Assembly (NCBI GenBank): GCA_964634325.1
Contig: CAZWJF010000009.1
Location: 100,526-164,525, forward strand
Source of the DNA: JAJXWB01 sp964634325
Lineage (GTDB): Bacteria > Pseudomonadota > Alphaproteobacteria > Rhizobiales > Beijerinckiaceae
DNA: 64,000 nt
Reading direction: 5' to 3'
The position numbers were made by a program, and so were the translations under genes. Position 1 is the first letter of the stretch. Each line of letters opens with the position of its first letter. Below the pieces are notes generated by a model. The model saw only the letters and a program-made list of their open reading frames with translations. It ran no database searches and was not told the DNA's origin. Positions 1-9,012 of the stretch are shown here, in pieces.

Positions 1-626
1 CGAACGGCGCCGGCAAGACCACGATGATGGACGTCATCACCGGCAAGACGCGGCCCGACGAAGGCGTCGTCTATTTCGGCGGATCGCACGATCTGACCCA
101 ACTCGACGAGGCCTCGATCGCCGATCTCGGCATCGGCCGAAAATTCCAGAAGCCGACCGTATTCGAAAGCCAGTCCGTAGAGGACAACATCCTGCTGGCG
201 CTCAAGGCGCCGCGCACCGCGCGCGCCACCCTGTTTGGCAAGCCAGCGCCAGAGACCGCCGAGCGTATCGACAGGATTCTCGAGACGACCAAGCTGACGG
301 ACCATCGCGCGCGCATGGCGGCCGATCTGTCGCATGGCCAGAAGCAATGGCTGGAGATCGGCATGCTTCTGGCGCAGGACCCCAAACTGCTCCTGGTCGA
401 CGAACCTGTGGCTGGCATGACCGACGCGGAGACGATGCAAACGGCCGAACTCTTGCGCGAGATCGCCAGGGATCATTCCGTCGTCGTGGTCGAGCACGAC
501 ATGGATTTCGTGCGCGAACTCGGCGTGAAGGTGACGGTTCTGCACGAGGGCGCGGTCCTCGCCGAAGGCCCGTTGGATCAGGTTTCGGCCGATCCGCAGG
601 TCGTCGAAGTCTATCTGGGACGCTGA
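1..626 (+). CDS. urtD: Urea ABC transporter ATP-binding protein UrtD (5' truncated)
   Basis: This is one of the two ATPases that power the UrtABCDE high-affinity urea importer on the cytoplasmic side of the inner membrane. The reading frame is open from the first bases: the Walker A remnant NGAGKTT begins at position 3, so the true start lies left of the window. The ABC signature LSHGQKQ and the Walker B LLLVDEP follow, then an H-loop in VVVVEHDMDF. The family (LivG/BraF-type) is clear from the sequence. The specific assignment to urea is inferred from the following UrtE-like ATPase and the complete urease operon immediately downstream. One base separates its stop from the next start, indicating one transcript. 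Confidence 0.9.
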   Translation, partial: NGAGKTTMMDVITGKTRPDEGVVYFGGSHDLTQLDEASIADLGIGRKFQKPTVFESQSVEDNILLALKAPRTARATLFGKPAPETAERIDRILETTKLTDHRARMAADLSHGQKQWLEIGMLLAQDPKLLLVDEPVAGMTDAETMQTAELLREIARDHSVVVVEHDMDFVRELGVKVTVLHEGAVLAEGPLDQVSADPQVVEVYLGR

Positions 627-627
627 C

Positions 628-1323
628 ATGCTGAACGTCGAAGCGATCGACCTCTATTACGGCGCGGCGCAGGCGTTGCGCGGCGTGTCGCTCAAGGCCG
701 CCGTCGGCAAGGTCACCTGCGTGCTGGGCCGCAACGGCGTCGGCAAGTCCTCGCTGTTGCGCGCCATCGTCGGACATCAGCCGATCAGGGCTGGCGCGAT
801 CAAATGGGACGACGAAGACATTTCCAAGCTCGCGCCGCATATGCGGGCGCGCAAAGGCGTCGCCTATGTGCCGCAGGGTCGCGAAATTTTCCCATTGCTG
901 ACGGTGAAGGAAAATCTCGAAACCGGCTATGCGGCGGCCCCGAAGGGCGAGCGTTTCACGCCTGACGAAGTGTTCGATCTCTTCCCGGTGCTCGCCACCA
1001 TGATGGGACGGCGCGGCGGCGATCTGTCTGGCGGCCAGCAGCAGCAGCTCGCCATCGGCCGCGCTCTCGTCGCGCGTCCGAAACTGCTCGTGCTGGACGA
1101 ACCGACCGAAGGCATCCAGCCCTCGATCATCAAGGACATCGGGCGCGCCATCCAGTACCTGCGCAACAAGGGCGACATGGCGATCGTGCTGGTGGAGCAA
1201 TATTTCGACTTCGCCAAGGAGCTCGCCGACGATTTCATCGTCATGGACCGCGGGCAGGTGGTCATGGCCGGCGACCGCGCCTCGATGAACGAGACGGACG
1301 TGCGCCAGAGGATTTCGGTGTAG
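628..1323 (+). CDS. urtE: Urea ABC transporter ATP-binding protein UrtE
   Basis: This is the second ATPase (LivF type, 231 aa, normal length) of the urea importer. Visible motifs are Walker A GRNGVGKSS, a signature region LSGGQQQQLAIGRA, and Walker B LLVLDEPTEGIQPSI; the EGIQPSI extension is typical of UrtE/LivF proteins. The ATG lies one base after the urtD stop, so the pair is translated together, as expected for a heterodimeric ATPase. It is the last transporter gene before the urease genes, coupling urea uptake to hydrolysis. About 110 nt of repeat-rich DNA separates it from ureD. Confidence 0.92.
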   Translation: MLNVEAIDLYYGAAQALRGVSLKAAVGKVTCVLGRNGVGKSSLLRAIVGHQPIRAGAIKWDDEDISKLAPHMRARKGVAYVPQGREIFPLLTVKENLETGYAAAPKGERFTPDEVFDLFPVLATMMGRRGGDLSGGQQQQLAIGRALVARPKLLVLDEPTEGIQPSIIKDIGRAIQYLRNKGDMAIVLVEQYFDFAKELADDFIVMDRGQVVMAGDRASMNETDVRQRISV

Positions 1324-1347
1324 GGTTCGTCACGAATGAACGCCGCA

Positions 1348-1416
1348 CCCTCTCCCGTGGCCACGAAGTCGGCTGTCGCCGACTTTGTTTGATACGGGGG
1401 GCGGGCAAGGGAGAGA
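1348..1416. repeat. Composite palindromic intergenic repeat upstream of ureD
   Basis: The stretch begins with CCCTCTCCC and ends with the partly complementary GGGAGAG. In between it carries the small palindrome GTGGCCAC and, at 1366-1385, the perfect stem-loop AAGTCGGCTGTCGCCGACTT. That same 20-mer recurs exactly at 4702-4721 inside a different inverted repeat. It looks like a nested pair of mobile palindromic units rather than a regulator, but it does occupy the urtE-ureD junction and could affect read-through. Confidence 0.7.
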
Positions 1417-1432
1417 GCAAAGCCGCTCGTTG

Positions 1433-2293
1433 ATGCTGGACGCAAGGCCCCCTCTTCAACTCTCCCCTGCTTCGCGGGAGAGAGGGGCGCAAACATCGCC
1501 GACGCCCCCCCGCGCCAGAGGCGAAATCCGCGCCGACTTCGCCGCGCACGGCGATCGCACCCGCATCGGCCGGCTGTACGAGACCGGCGGCCTGCGCCTG
1601 CGTTTTCCGAAGGCGCGCGAAGTCTGCGAAGGCGTGATCGTCAATACGGCGGGCGGCGTCGTCGGCGGCGATCGCGCGCAATTGTCATTCAACGCCGCAG
1701 CCGGATCGCGCGTGGTTCTCACCACGCAATCGGCGGAAAAGATCTACCGGACCGACGGCCCGCCTGCCCGTATCGAGACATCGTTGACCCTGGAGGAGGG
1801 CGCGAGCCTCGACTGGCTTCCGCAGGAGACGATCCTGTTCGACCACGCCACGCTTGTTCGCGCGCTCGATGTCGACATGGCTCCCGACGCCCGGCTCGTC
1901 GCCTGTGAAAGCGTCGTCTTCGGCCGCCTCGCGATGGGGGAATTGTGTGCGTCGGGCGGTTTTCGGGATCGCTGGCGCGTGCGGCGCGGCGGCGAACTCA
2001 TTTTCGCTGAAGACACGCGACTGGATAACCCCGCCGCGCTGCTCGATCGCCCCGCGATCGGCGCCGGCGCGCGCGCGCTGGCGACGCTCCTCTTCGTCGC
2101 GCCCGACGCCCCCGCGCGGCTCGACGATTGCCGCGCCGCTCTCGCCGACGCCGGCTGCGAGTCCGGCGTTAGCGCGCTCGACGGTTTCCTCGTCGCGCGG
2201 CTCCTTTCGCCCTCGCCAGAAAATTTGCGCGCCGCTATTGTGGCGCTGTTTTCCCGTCTCCTCGGCCGCGCGACGCCGCGGGTCTGGCAGTGA
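1433..2293 (+). CDS. ureD: Urease accessory protein UreD
   Basis: UreD is the cytosolic scaffold that binds apo-urease and, with UreF and UreG, helps deliver nickel and carbamylate the active-site lysine. The conserved core is clear from about residue 30: GRLYETGGLRLRFPKA, VNTAGGVVGGD, TTQSAEKIYR and WLPQETILFD. The ATG at 1433 gives 286 aa, close to the usual 270-290; a longer in-frame start exists at 1385 but would translate the repeat. The first roughly 30 residues have no family resemblance and overlap a CTCTCCC palindrome, and no convincing ribosome-binding site is positioned for 1433, so the start is uncertain. It is the first gene of the urease operon. Confidence 0.88.
   Translation: MLDARPPLQLSPASRERGAQTSPTPPRARGEIRADFAAHGDRTRIGRLYETGGLRLRFPKAREVCEGVIVNTAGGVVGGDRAQLSFNAAAGSRVVLTTQSAEKIYRTDGPPARIETSLTLEEGASLDWLPQETILFDHATLVRALDVDMAPDARLVACESVVFGRLAMGELCASGGFRDRWRVRRGGELIFAEDTRLDNPAALLDRPAIGAGARALATLLFVAPDAPARLDDCRAALADAGCESGVSALDGFLVARLLSPSPENLRAAIVALFSRLLGRATPRVWQ
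1460..1482. repeat. CTCTCCC/GGGAGAG palindrome inside the 5' end of ureD
   Basis: The arms CTCTCCC (1460-1466) and GGGAGAG (1476-1482) can form a hairpin. Related palindromes with the CTCTCCCCGC core occur at 7041-7068 and 26352-26371, both between convergent genes. Here the unit falls within the predicted reading frame, in the unconserved N-terminus of UreD. Confidence 0.6.
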
Positions 2294-2314
2294 GGCCAAA
2301 ACGCGGAGGATAAG

Positions 2315-2935
2315 ATGAATCTCACGCCGCGTGAGAAAGACAAATTGCTGATCGCCATGGCCGCCATGGTCGCGCGCCGGCGCCTCGAGCGCGGCGCGAA
2401 GCTCAACCACCCGGAGGCCATCGCGCTCATCACCGATTTCGTGGTCGAAGGCGCGCGCGACGGCAAGAGCGTCGCCGAGCTGATGGAGGCCGGCGCGCAT
2501 GTGCTGACGACCGAGCAGGTGATGGATGGCATCGCGGAGATGATCCACGACGTGCAGGTGGAAGCGACTTTCCCGGACGGCACCAAGCTCGTGACCGTGC
2601 ATCATCCGATCCGTGGACCGCATTCGAAACTCACGCCCGGCGAGATCGTCACGCCCGAAGGCGACATCGAGATGAATGTCGGCCGCGAGACGTTGACGCT
2701 CACCGTCGCCAATACCGGCGACCGGCCGATCCAGGTCGGCTCGCACTATCATTTCTTCGAGACCAACCCCGCTCTCAAATTCGAGCGCGAGCGCACGAAG
2801 GGAATGCGCCTCGACATTCCCGCCGGCACAGCGGTGCGCTTCGAGCCCGGACAATCCCGCGAGGTGCGGCTCGTCGCGATTGCGGGCAAGCGCGAGGTCT
2901 ACGGGTTCAGGCAGGACGTGATGGGCAGGGTGTGA
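2315..2935 (+). CDS. ureAB: Urease subunit gamma/beta fusion
   Basis: This gene supplies the two small structural subunits of nickel urease as one 206-aa chain. Residues 1-100 match UreA (gamma): MNLTPREKDKLL at the N-terminus and HDVQVEATFPDGTKLVTVHHPI at its end. A short linker leads into UreB (beta) from about residue 107, with GEIVTPEGDIEMN, GDRPIQVGSHYHFFE and REVYGFRQDVMGRV. Separate ureA and ureB genes are the more common arrangement; gamma-beta fusions are known in some Alphaproteobacteria and in Helicobacter UreA. There is a good ribosome-binding site (GCGGAGGATAAG) before the ATG. The ureC start follows 7 nt after its stop. Confidence 0.95.
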   Translation: MNLTPREKDKLLIAMAAMVARRRLERGAKLNHPEAIALITDFVVEGARDGKSVAELMEAGAHVLTTEQVMDGIAEMIHDVQVEATFPDGTKLVTVHHPIRGPHSKLTPGEIVTPEGDIEMNVGRETLTLTVANTGDRPIQVGSHYHFFETNPALKFERERTKGMRLDIPAGTAVRFEPGQSREVRLVAIAGKREVYGFRQDVMGRV

Positions 2936-2942
2936 GGCGATC

Positions 2943-4664
<1,722 letters not shown>

Positions 4665-4681
4665 TCTGCCGGTTCGCAAGC

Positions 4682-4800
4682 CGTCATTGCGAGCCCGACA
4701 GAAGTCGGCTGTCGCCGACTTCGTCCGAAAGCGAAGCAATCCAACGTCCCGGCGAACCGCATGGATGGATTGCTTTGTCGTTTCATTCCGCGCAATGACG
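4682..4800. repeat. MITE-like inverted repeat element within the urease operon
   Basis: A 119-bp element has exact terminal inverted repeats CGTCATTGCG (4682-4691) and CGCAATGACG (4791-4800). Subterminal arms GAAGCAATCCA and TGGATTGCTT also pair. The TCATTGCGAG...GAAGCAATCC motif is a recurrent non-coding repeat seen in many proteobacterial genomes (from general knowledge; not searched here). The 20-bp palindrome AAGTCGGCTGTCGCCGACTT is nested at 4702-4721. No protein is encoded. It separates ureC from the downstream half of the operon. Confidence 0.8.
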
Positions 4801-4820
4801 GCGAGGAGGAAACGAACAAC

Positions 4821-5117
4821 ATGATCCATGTCATCGCCACGCTCACCATCAAACCGGAATTGCGCGAGCAGACGCTCGCCGCCGCGCGCATCAACATCGC
4901 CGCGACGCAGCAAGAGGCCGGTTGCGTCTATTACGATATGTATGAAAGCGTCACGCGGCCGGGAACCTATGTCGTCGTGGAGAAATGGGAAGACCGAGAG
5001 GCGCTCAACGCCCACATGAACGCCGAGCATTTCAAGGTCTGGCGTAAGGCCGGCGCGGAAGGCATCACGTCTCGCAAGATCGAGATCGTGATGGGCGGCA
5101 AGGTCGAGGTGATGTGA
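4821..5117 (+). CDS. ABM-domain (antibiotic biosynthesis monooxygenase-like) small protein
   Basis: A 98-aa protein belongs to the dimeric alpha-beta barrel ABM family, which includes YgiN-type quinol monooxygenases. Typical features are the MIHVIATLTIKPE strand, the middle segment EAGCVYYDMYESV and EKWEDREALNAHMNAEHF. The ATG at 4821 has a strong GAGGAGG site 10 nt upstream; earlier in-frame starts would lie in the repeat. Its stop is one base from the ureE ATG, so it is co-translated with the nickel chaperone. This is not a standard urease gene, and the substrate is unknown. Confidence 0.8.
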   Translation: MIHVIATLTIKPELREQTLAAARINIAATQQEAGCVYYDMYESVTRPGTYVVVEKWEDREALNAHMNAEHFKVWRKAGAEGITSRKIEIVMGGKVEVM

Positions 5118-5118
5118 G

Positions 5119-5727
5119 ATGACGCAGGTGCGAGCGATTTCTGTAAAGGCGGCCGGCTCCTGGCGCGACGATCCCGTAGACACCGTCGTGCTGGAATTCG
5201 ACGAACGGCATCGTCGGCGCGTGGCGATGACGGGGATTCGTGGCTTCGAATTCCTGCTCGACCTTCCCGAAGCGATCATGCTGCGGTCGGGCGACGCGCT
5301 CGCGCTGGAGGACGGCCGCGTCGTCGAGGTTCTGTCTGCGCCCGAACCGCTCGCCGAAATCTCCGCGCGTGACTCCAAACACCTCGTCCGCGTCGCCTGG
5401 CATCTCGGCAACCGGCATCTGCCGACGCAGATCCTCGGCTCGAAGCTGCGTATCCGTCGGGATCACGTGATCGAGGAGATGGCGCGCGGCCTCGGCGCGG
5501 AAGTGAAGCAGATCGAGGCGCCCTTCGATCCCGAAGGCGGCGCCTACGCGCAGCACGTGGCGACGCATGGCCACGACCACGCTCACGGACATGAACACGG
5601 CCACGACCATCATCATGACCACGATCATTGCGGTTGCGGACACGACCATGGCCATGAACATCATGAAGGTCATGATCACGCGCATGGTCAGGGCCACGCG
5701 CATAAACACGAACACAAGCACGGCTGA
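5119..5727 (+). CDS. ureE: Urease accessory nickel chaperone UreE with long His-rich tail
   Basis: UreE is the metallochaperone that hands nickel to UreG and the UreDF-urease complex. The N-terminal domain (about 1-70) and metal-binding domain (about 75-140, including VAWHLGNRHLPTQIL) are intact. The last roughly 57 of 202 residues form an extreme histidine tail with about 26 His, alternating with Asp, Gly and Glu, plus one CGCG segment. Such tails store or buffer nickel. Its TGA abuts the ureF ATG directly, with no intervening base. Confidence 0.95.
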   Translation: MTQVRAISVKAAGSWRDDPVDTVVLEFDERHRRRVAMTGIRGFEFLLDLPEAIMLRSGDALALEDGRVVEVLSAPEPLAEISARDSKHLVRVAWHLGNRHLPTQILGSKLRIRRDHVIEEMARGLGAEVKQIEAPFDPEGGAYAQHVATHGHDHAHGHEHGHDHHHDHDHCGCGHDHGHEHHEGHDHAHGQGHAHKHEHKHG

Positions 5728-6420
5728 ATGCCGCGGCGGGTCAGCTTGTCTCCGGACATCCTTCTTACAATCTGGCTGTCGCCGTCCTTTCCGGTCGGCG
5801 CCTTCGCTTACAGTCACGGCCTCGAATGGGCGGTCGAGGCGGGCGACGTGCGCGATGAGGCGTCTCTCGTCGCGTGGCTGACCGATCTTGTCGAACACGG
5901 CGGCGCCCGCGCCGACGCGATCCTGCTCGCTGAGGCCTGGCGCACGACGAAAGCGCGCGACGCGGCGGCGCTGCGCGAGGTCGACGCTCTCGCGCTTGCG
6001 CTCGCGCCGTCGACGGAGCGCCGTCTCGAAACCGCGCAGCAGGGGCGGTCCTTCCTCTCGGCCCTGAGCGCAGCATGGCCTGCATCCGCGGTCGGCTGGG
6101 CCGAAGACGTATTGCGCGAAGAAGTCGCCTATCCAGTCGCCGTCGGCGTCGCTTGTGCGGCGCATGACGTTCCGCTCGCGCGCGCTTGCGAATCGTTTGC
6201 GCTCGGCTTTGTCGCCAATCTCGTCTCGGCTGCGGTGCGCCTAAGCGTCATCGGGCAGACGCAGGGCCAGAAGGTTCTGGCCGCGCTCACTGCGCCGGTT
6301 TCCGCGCTCGGCGTCTTTGCCGCGGCAGCGACGCTCGACGATCTCGGCTCCGCCGCCTTTCGCTCGGACATCGCCTCCATGCGGCATGAAACGCAATATT
6401 CCCATCTCTTCAGGAGTTGA
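5728..6420 (+). CDS. ureF: Urease accessory protein UreF
   Basis: UreF bridges UreD and UreG in the urease activation complex and is thought to gate GTP-dependent nickel insertion. Family signatures include the FPVGAFAYSHGLEWAVEAGDV segment near the N-terminus and the QTQGQKVLAAL segment near the C-terminus. The length of 230 aa is normal. It starts immediately after the ureE stop and its own TGA ends two bases before the ureG ATG. Confidence 0.95.
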   Translation: MPRRVSLSPDILLTIWLSPSFPVGAFAYSHGLEWAVEAGDVRDEASLVAWLTDLVEHGGARADAILLAEAWRTTKARDAAALREVDALALALAPSTERRLETAQQGRSFLSALSAAWPASAVGWAEDVLREEVAYPVAVGVACAAHDVPLARACESFALGFVANLVSAAVRLSVIGQTQGQKVLAALTAPVSALGVFAAAATLDDLGSAAFRSDIASMRHETQYSHLFRS

Positions 6421-6422
6421 AC

Positions 6423-7037
6423 ATGGCCTCGTTCAATGGACCGTTGCGCGTCGGCATCGGCGGCCCGGTCGGTTCCGGCAAGACCGCGCTGATGGAAGTC
6501 CTGTGCAAACGTTTGCGTGAAAAATTCGAGATCGCGGCGATCACCAACGACATCTACACGAAGGAGGACGCGCGCATCCTCGCCGAATCCGGCGCGCTCG
6601 CCGCCGACCGCATCATGGGCGTGGAGACCGGCGGCTGCCCGCACACAGCGATCCGTGAGGACGCGTCCATCAATCTCGCGGCCATCGCCGACATGCGGAA
6701 GAAATTTCCCGACCTCGACATCATTCTGGTGGAGTCGGGCGGCGACAACCTGGCGGCGACCTTCTCGCCTGAACTTGCCGATCTCACCATCTACGTGATC
6801 GATGTGTCGGGAGGCGAGAAAATCCCGCGCAAGGGCGGGCCGGGCGTCACGCGTTCCGACCTGCTGGTCATCAACAAGACTGACCTCGCGCCCTACGTCG
6901 GCGCCTCTCTGGAAGTCATGGCGCGCGACGCCAAGGTCCAGCGCCGCGACCGCCCCTTCGTGATGGCCAACATGAAGACGGGCGAAGGCGCGGATGCGAT
7001 CGAGCGGTTCATTCTGGAGCGGGGTGGGTTGGGTTGA
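6423..7037 (+). CDS. ureG: Urease accessory GTPase UreG
   Basis: UreG is the SIMIBI-class GTPase that couples GTP hydrolysis to nickel delivery. The P-loop GGPVGSGKTAL, switch-region ESGGDNLAATFSPELAD, and base-recognition NKTDLAPYVGA are present, as is the CPH nickel-binding motif in GGCPHTAIRED. I place the start at the ATG at 6423 (MASFNGPLRVGIGG), with CAGGAG 6 nt upstream; a TTG at 6417 is possible but overlaps that site. It is the last gene of the urease operon and is followed by a perfect hairpin. Confidence 0.97.
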   Translation: MASFNGPLRVGIGGPVGSGKTALMEVLCKRLREKFEIAAITNDIYTKEDARILAESGALAADRIMGVETGGCPHTAIREDASINLAAIADMRKKFPDLDIILVESGGDNLAATFSPELADLTIYVIDVSGGEKIPRKGGPGVTRSDLLVINKTDLAPYVGASLEVMARDAKVQRRDRPFVMANMKTGEGADAIERFILERGGLG

Positions 7038-7040
7038 TCT

Positions 7041-7068
7041 CCCTCTCCCCGCACAAGCGGGGAGAGGG
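7041..7068. terminator. Perfect GC-rich hairpin between ureG and the convergent dehydrogenase
   Basis: A 12-bp perfect stem CCCTCTCCCCGC (7041-7052) / GCGGGGAGAGGG (7057-7068) closes an ACAA loop, 3 nt after the ureG stop. There is no T-tract on either side, so it may be a repeat unit of the CTCTCCCCGC family that doubles as a bidirectional 3' stem-loop rather than a classic intrinsic terminator. Confidence 0.6.
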
Positions 7069-7094
7069 CGCAGCCCCCATGTTCGTGCGGCTGA

Positions 7095-8237
7095 TTAGCG
7101 CCCCACCAGTCCTCTTGCCACGATCACACGCATGATCTCGTTCGTGCCCTCGAGAATCTGGTGCACGCGCAGGTCGCGCACGATCTTCTCGATGCCGTAA
7201 TCGGCGAGATAGCCGTAGCCGCCGTGCAATTGCAGCGCGGAATTGGCGATCTCGAATCCCGCGTCGGTCGTGAATTTCTTGGCCATGGCGCAGAGCCGCG
7301 TGGCGTCCGCCGATTTCTGATCGAGCGCGGCCGCCGCGCGCCACAAGAAGGTGCGCGCGGCCTCGAGGTCGATCGCCATGTCCGCGAGCTTGAATTGCAG
7401 CGCCTGGAATTCGTCGAGCCTCTTGCCGAAGGCCTTGCGTTCGCCCATGTAGCCGATGGCCTTGTCGAGCGCAGCCTGCGCGCCGCCGAGCGAGCAGGCG
7501 GCGATGTTGAGGCGCCCGCCATCGAGGCCGGCCATCGCGATCTTGAAGCCGATGCCTTCCGGCCCGATGCGGTTTTCGACCGGCACGCGGCATTTGTCGA
7601 AGATCACGGCGCGCGTCGGCTGCGCGTTCCAGCCCATCTTCTTTTCGTTTGCGCCGAAGGATAGGCCCGGCGTCCCGCCGGGCACGACGATGGTCGAGAC
7701 GCCCTTCGGCCCGTCCTCGCCGGTGCGCGCCATCACGACATAGAAATCGTGCGGATTGCCGGCGCCGGAGATGAACTGCTTCTGTCCGGTGATGACGTAG
7801 TGGTCGCCGTCGCGTTCGGCGCGCGTGCGCAGAGCGGCGGCGTCCGAACCCGCGCCCGGCTCGGTCAGGCAATAGGAGGCGAGCTTCTCCATCGTGCAGA
7901 GGTCGGGCAGCCATTTGTGGCGCTGCTCGTCCGAGCCGAAATTGTCGATCATCCACGCGCACATGTTGTGGATGGAAATGTAGGCGGCCACCGTCGGGCA
8001 GCCCGTCGCCAGCGCCTCGAAGATCAGCGCGGCGTCGAGGCGTCCGAGGCCGGAGCCGCCGACGTCTTCCTTGATGTAGACGCCGCCCATGCCGAGCGCC
8101 GCGGCCTCGCGCAGCGTGTCGACGGGAAAAAATTTCTTCTCGTCCCATTCGAGCGCATGGGGGCCGAGCTTTTCACGCGCGAAATCGCGCGCCATGTCGC
8201 GAATGGCGATCCTGTCCTCGGAAAGGTCGAAATTCAT
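7095..8237 (-). CDS. Isobutyryl-CoA dehydrogenase-like acyl-CoA dehydrogenase
   Basis: This FAD flavoprotein (380 aa) oxidises a short branched acyl-CoA. Resemblance to animal ACAD8 is unusually close in remembered motifs: AAYISIHNMCAWMID, SYCLTEPGAGSDAA, GWNAQPTRAVIF and NIAACSLG. The catalytic glutamate is E363 in HQILEGTNE. It therefore probably converts isobutyryl-CoA to methacrylyl-CoA in valine degradation. I chose the ATG at 8237 (MNFDLSEDR) because the preceding GAGG lies at ribosome-binding distance; 20 extra Arg-rich residues upstream look unconserved. No other valine-pathway gene is adjacent. Confidence 0.88.
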   Translation of the reverse strand: MNFDLSEDRIAIRDMARDFAREKLGPHALEWDEKKFFPVDTLREAAALGMGGVYIKEDVGGSGLGRLDAALIFEALATGCPTVAAYISIHNMCAWMIDNFGSDEQRHKWLPDLCTMEKLASYCLTEPGAGSDAAALRTRAERDGDHYVITGQKQFISGAGNPHDFYVVMARTGEDGPKGVSTIVVPGGTPGLSFGANEKKMGWNAQPTRAVIFDKCRVPVENRIGPEGIGFKIAMAGLDGGRLNIAACSLGGAQAALDKAIGYMGERKAFGKRLDEFQALQFKLADMAIDLEAARTFLWRAAAALDQKSADATRLCAMAKKFTTDAGFEIANSALQLHGGYGYLADYGIEKIVRDLRVHQILEGTNEIMRVIVARGLVGR

Positions 8238-8337
8238 GCGGCGTTCCTCTGGGCTTTGCCGCTTGCGTAGCAGAAAACCGCGCCGAAGAAACGCCAATCG
8301 GCGGAAGGCGGCTGTGCCGGATTGCGCCTTCGGTGGA

Positions 8338-8414
8338 TGGCGGTCCCGAAGGGATTCGAACCCCTGACCTTCGGTTTAGGAAACCGCTGCTCTATCCTGC
8401 TGAGCTACGGGACC
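8338..8414 (-). tRNA. tRNA-Arg (anticodon CCT)
   Basis: The reverse complement begins GGTCCCGTAGCTCAGCAGGA and ends with CGGGACC, discriminator G and an encoded CCA. The acceptor stem is GGTCCCG/CGGGACC, the T-arm is AGGGG-TTCGAAT-CCCTT with one weak closing pair, and the anticodon loop TTCCTAA places CCT at positions 34-36. It reads AGG codons. One mismatch occurs at the top of the anticodon stem (27-43), otherwise the cloverleaf is complete. Confidence 0.95.
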
Positions 8415-8486
8415 GGCGCGCCTGTCTTGCCGCAATTCGCGAAAAAAGCAAAGACGGGTCCGGGCTCGGCGCATTCAGGAACATCG

Positions 8487-8960
8487 ATGGTTCGCCTGCT
8501 GAAAAGTTTCGTCGCGGGGTTCGCCGGCACGCTCGCGCAGATGACGCTCAGCTATCTCAAGGCGCGCCTCGGCATATTGCCCGAGTTTCAGCCCTACGAT
8601 GAATTCCAGCGCGCGTTGCAGGCGCTGACCGGCGCATCGGTTTCGCCGTCGTTCGCCTATGCGCTCACCTTCGTCAACGGCGCGGTCATCTGGGGTTTCG
8701 TTTTCGCGCGCCTGTACCGGCGGCTGCCGGGCCGCACGCCGTTGCGCAAGGGCCTGTTCTTCGCGCTCTGCGCGTGGATCGGGTCGGGCCTCGTTCTCCT
8801 GCCGTTCATGGGGCTCGGGCCCTTCGCGCTCCGCGCCGGGCTGGGCGTCCGTCCCGCGCTTTTCATGGCGCTGGGGCTTTGCGTCTATTCCTGCGTCATG
8901 AGCTTCGCCTATCGCGCGCTGGTCGGCGACGGGCGGGAGGGCGATGCGGCGCGGCCTTGA
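8487..8960 (+). CDS. Small integral membrane protein, unknown function
   Basis: A 157-aa protein has about four hydrophobic segments: near residues 5-25, 55-75 (ALTFVNGAVIWGFVFA), 90-110 (GLFFALCAWIGSGLVLLPF) and 122-145. No catalytic motif is visible and I do not recognise the family with confidence. The ATG at 8487 (MVRLLKSFVAGFAG) is preferred because a longer frame would overlap the tRNA. It precedes the alcohol dehydrogenase gene by about 50 nt on the same strand and could share its transcript. Confidence 0.7.
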   Translation: MVRLLKSFVAGFAGTLAQMTLSYLKARLGILPEFQPYDEFQRALQALTGASVSPSFAYALTFVNGAVIWGFVFARLYRRLPGRTPLRKGLFFALCAWIGSGLVLLPFMGLGPFALRAGLGVRPALFMALGLCVYSCVMSFAYRALVGDGREGDAARP

Positions 8961-9012
8961 CGCGGAGCGGCTTGCCCGCCCAATCTTGTCCGATCAAAAC
9001 GGGAGACAAATT

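Noticed and set aside
202..1200. Long minus-strand frame opposite urtD and urtE
   Set aside because: It is the antisense shadow of two clear ABC ATPase genes, with Arg/His-rich composition and no family resemblance.
5567..5727. The regular His-codon run in ureE as a CRISPR or tandem DNA repeat
   Set aside because: It is the coding sequence of the histidine-rich UreE tail. No spacer-repeat periodicity is present, and no CRISPR array was seen in the window.
8322..8486. N-terminal extension of the membrane protein into the tRNA gene
   Set aside because: It would translate the complement of tRNA-Arg. The ATG at 8487 starts the hydrophobic sequence properly.
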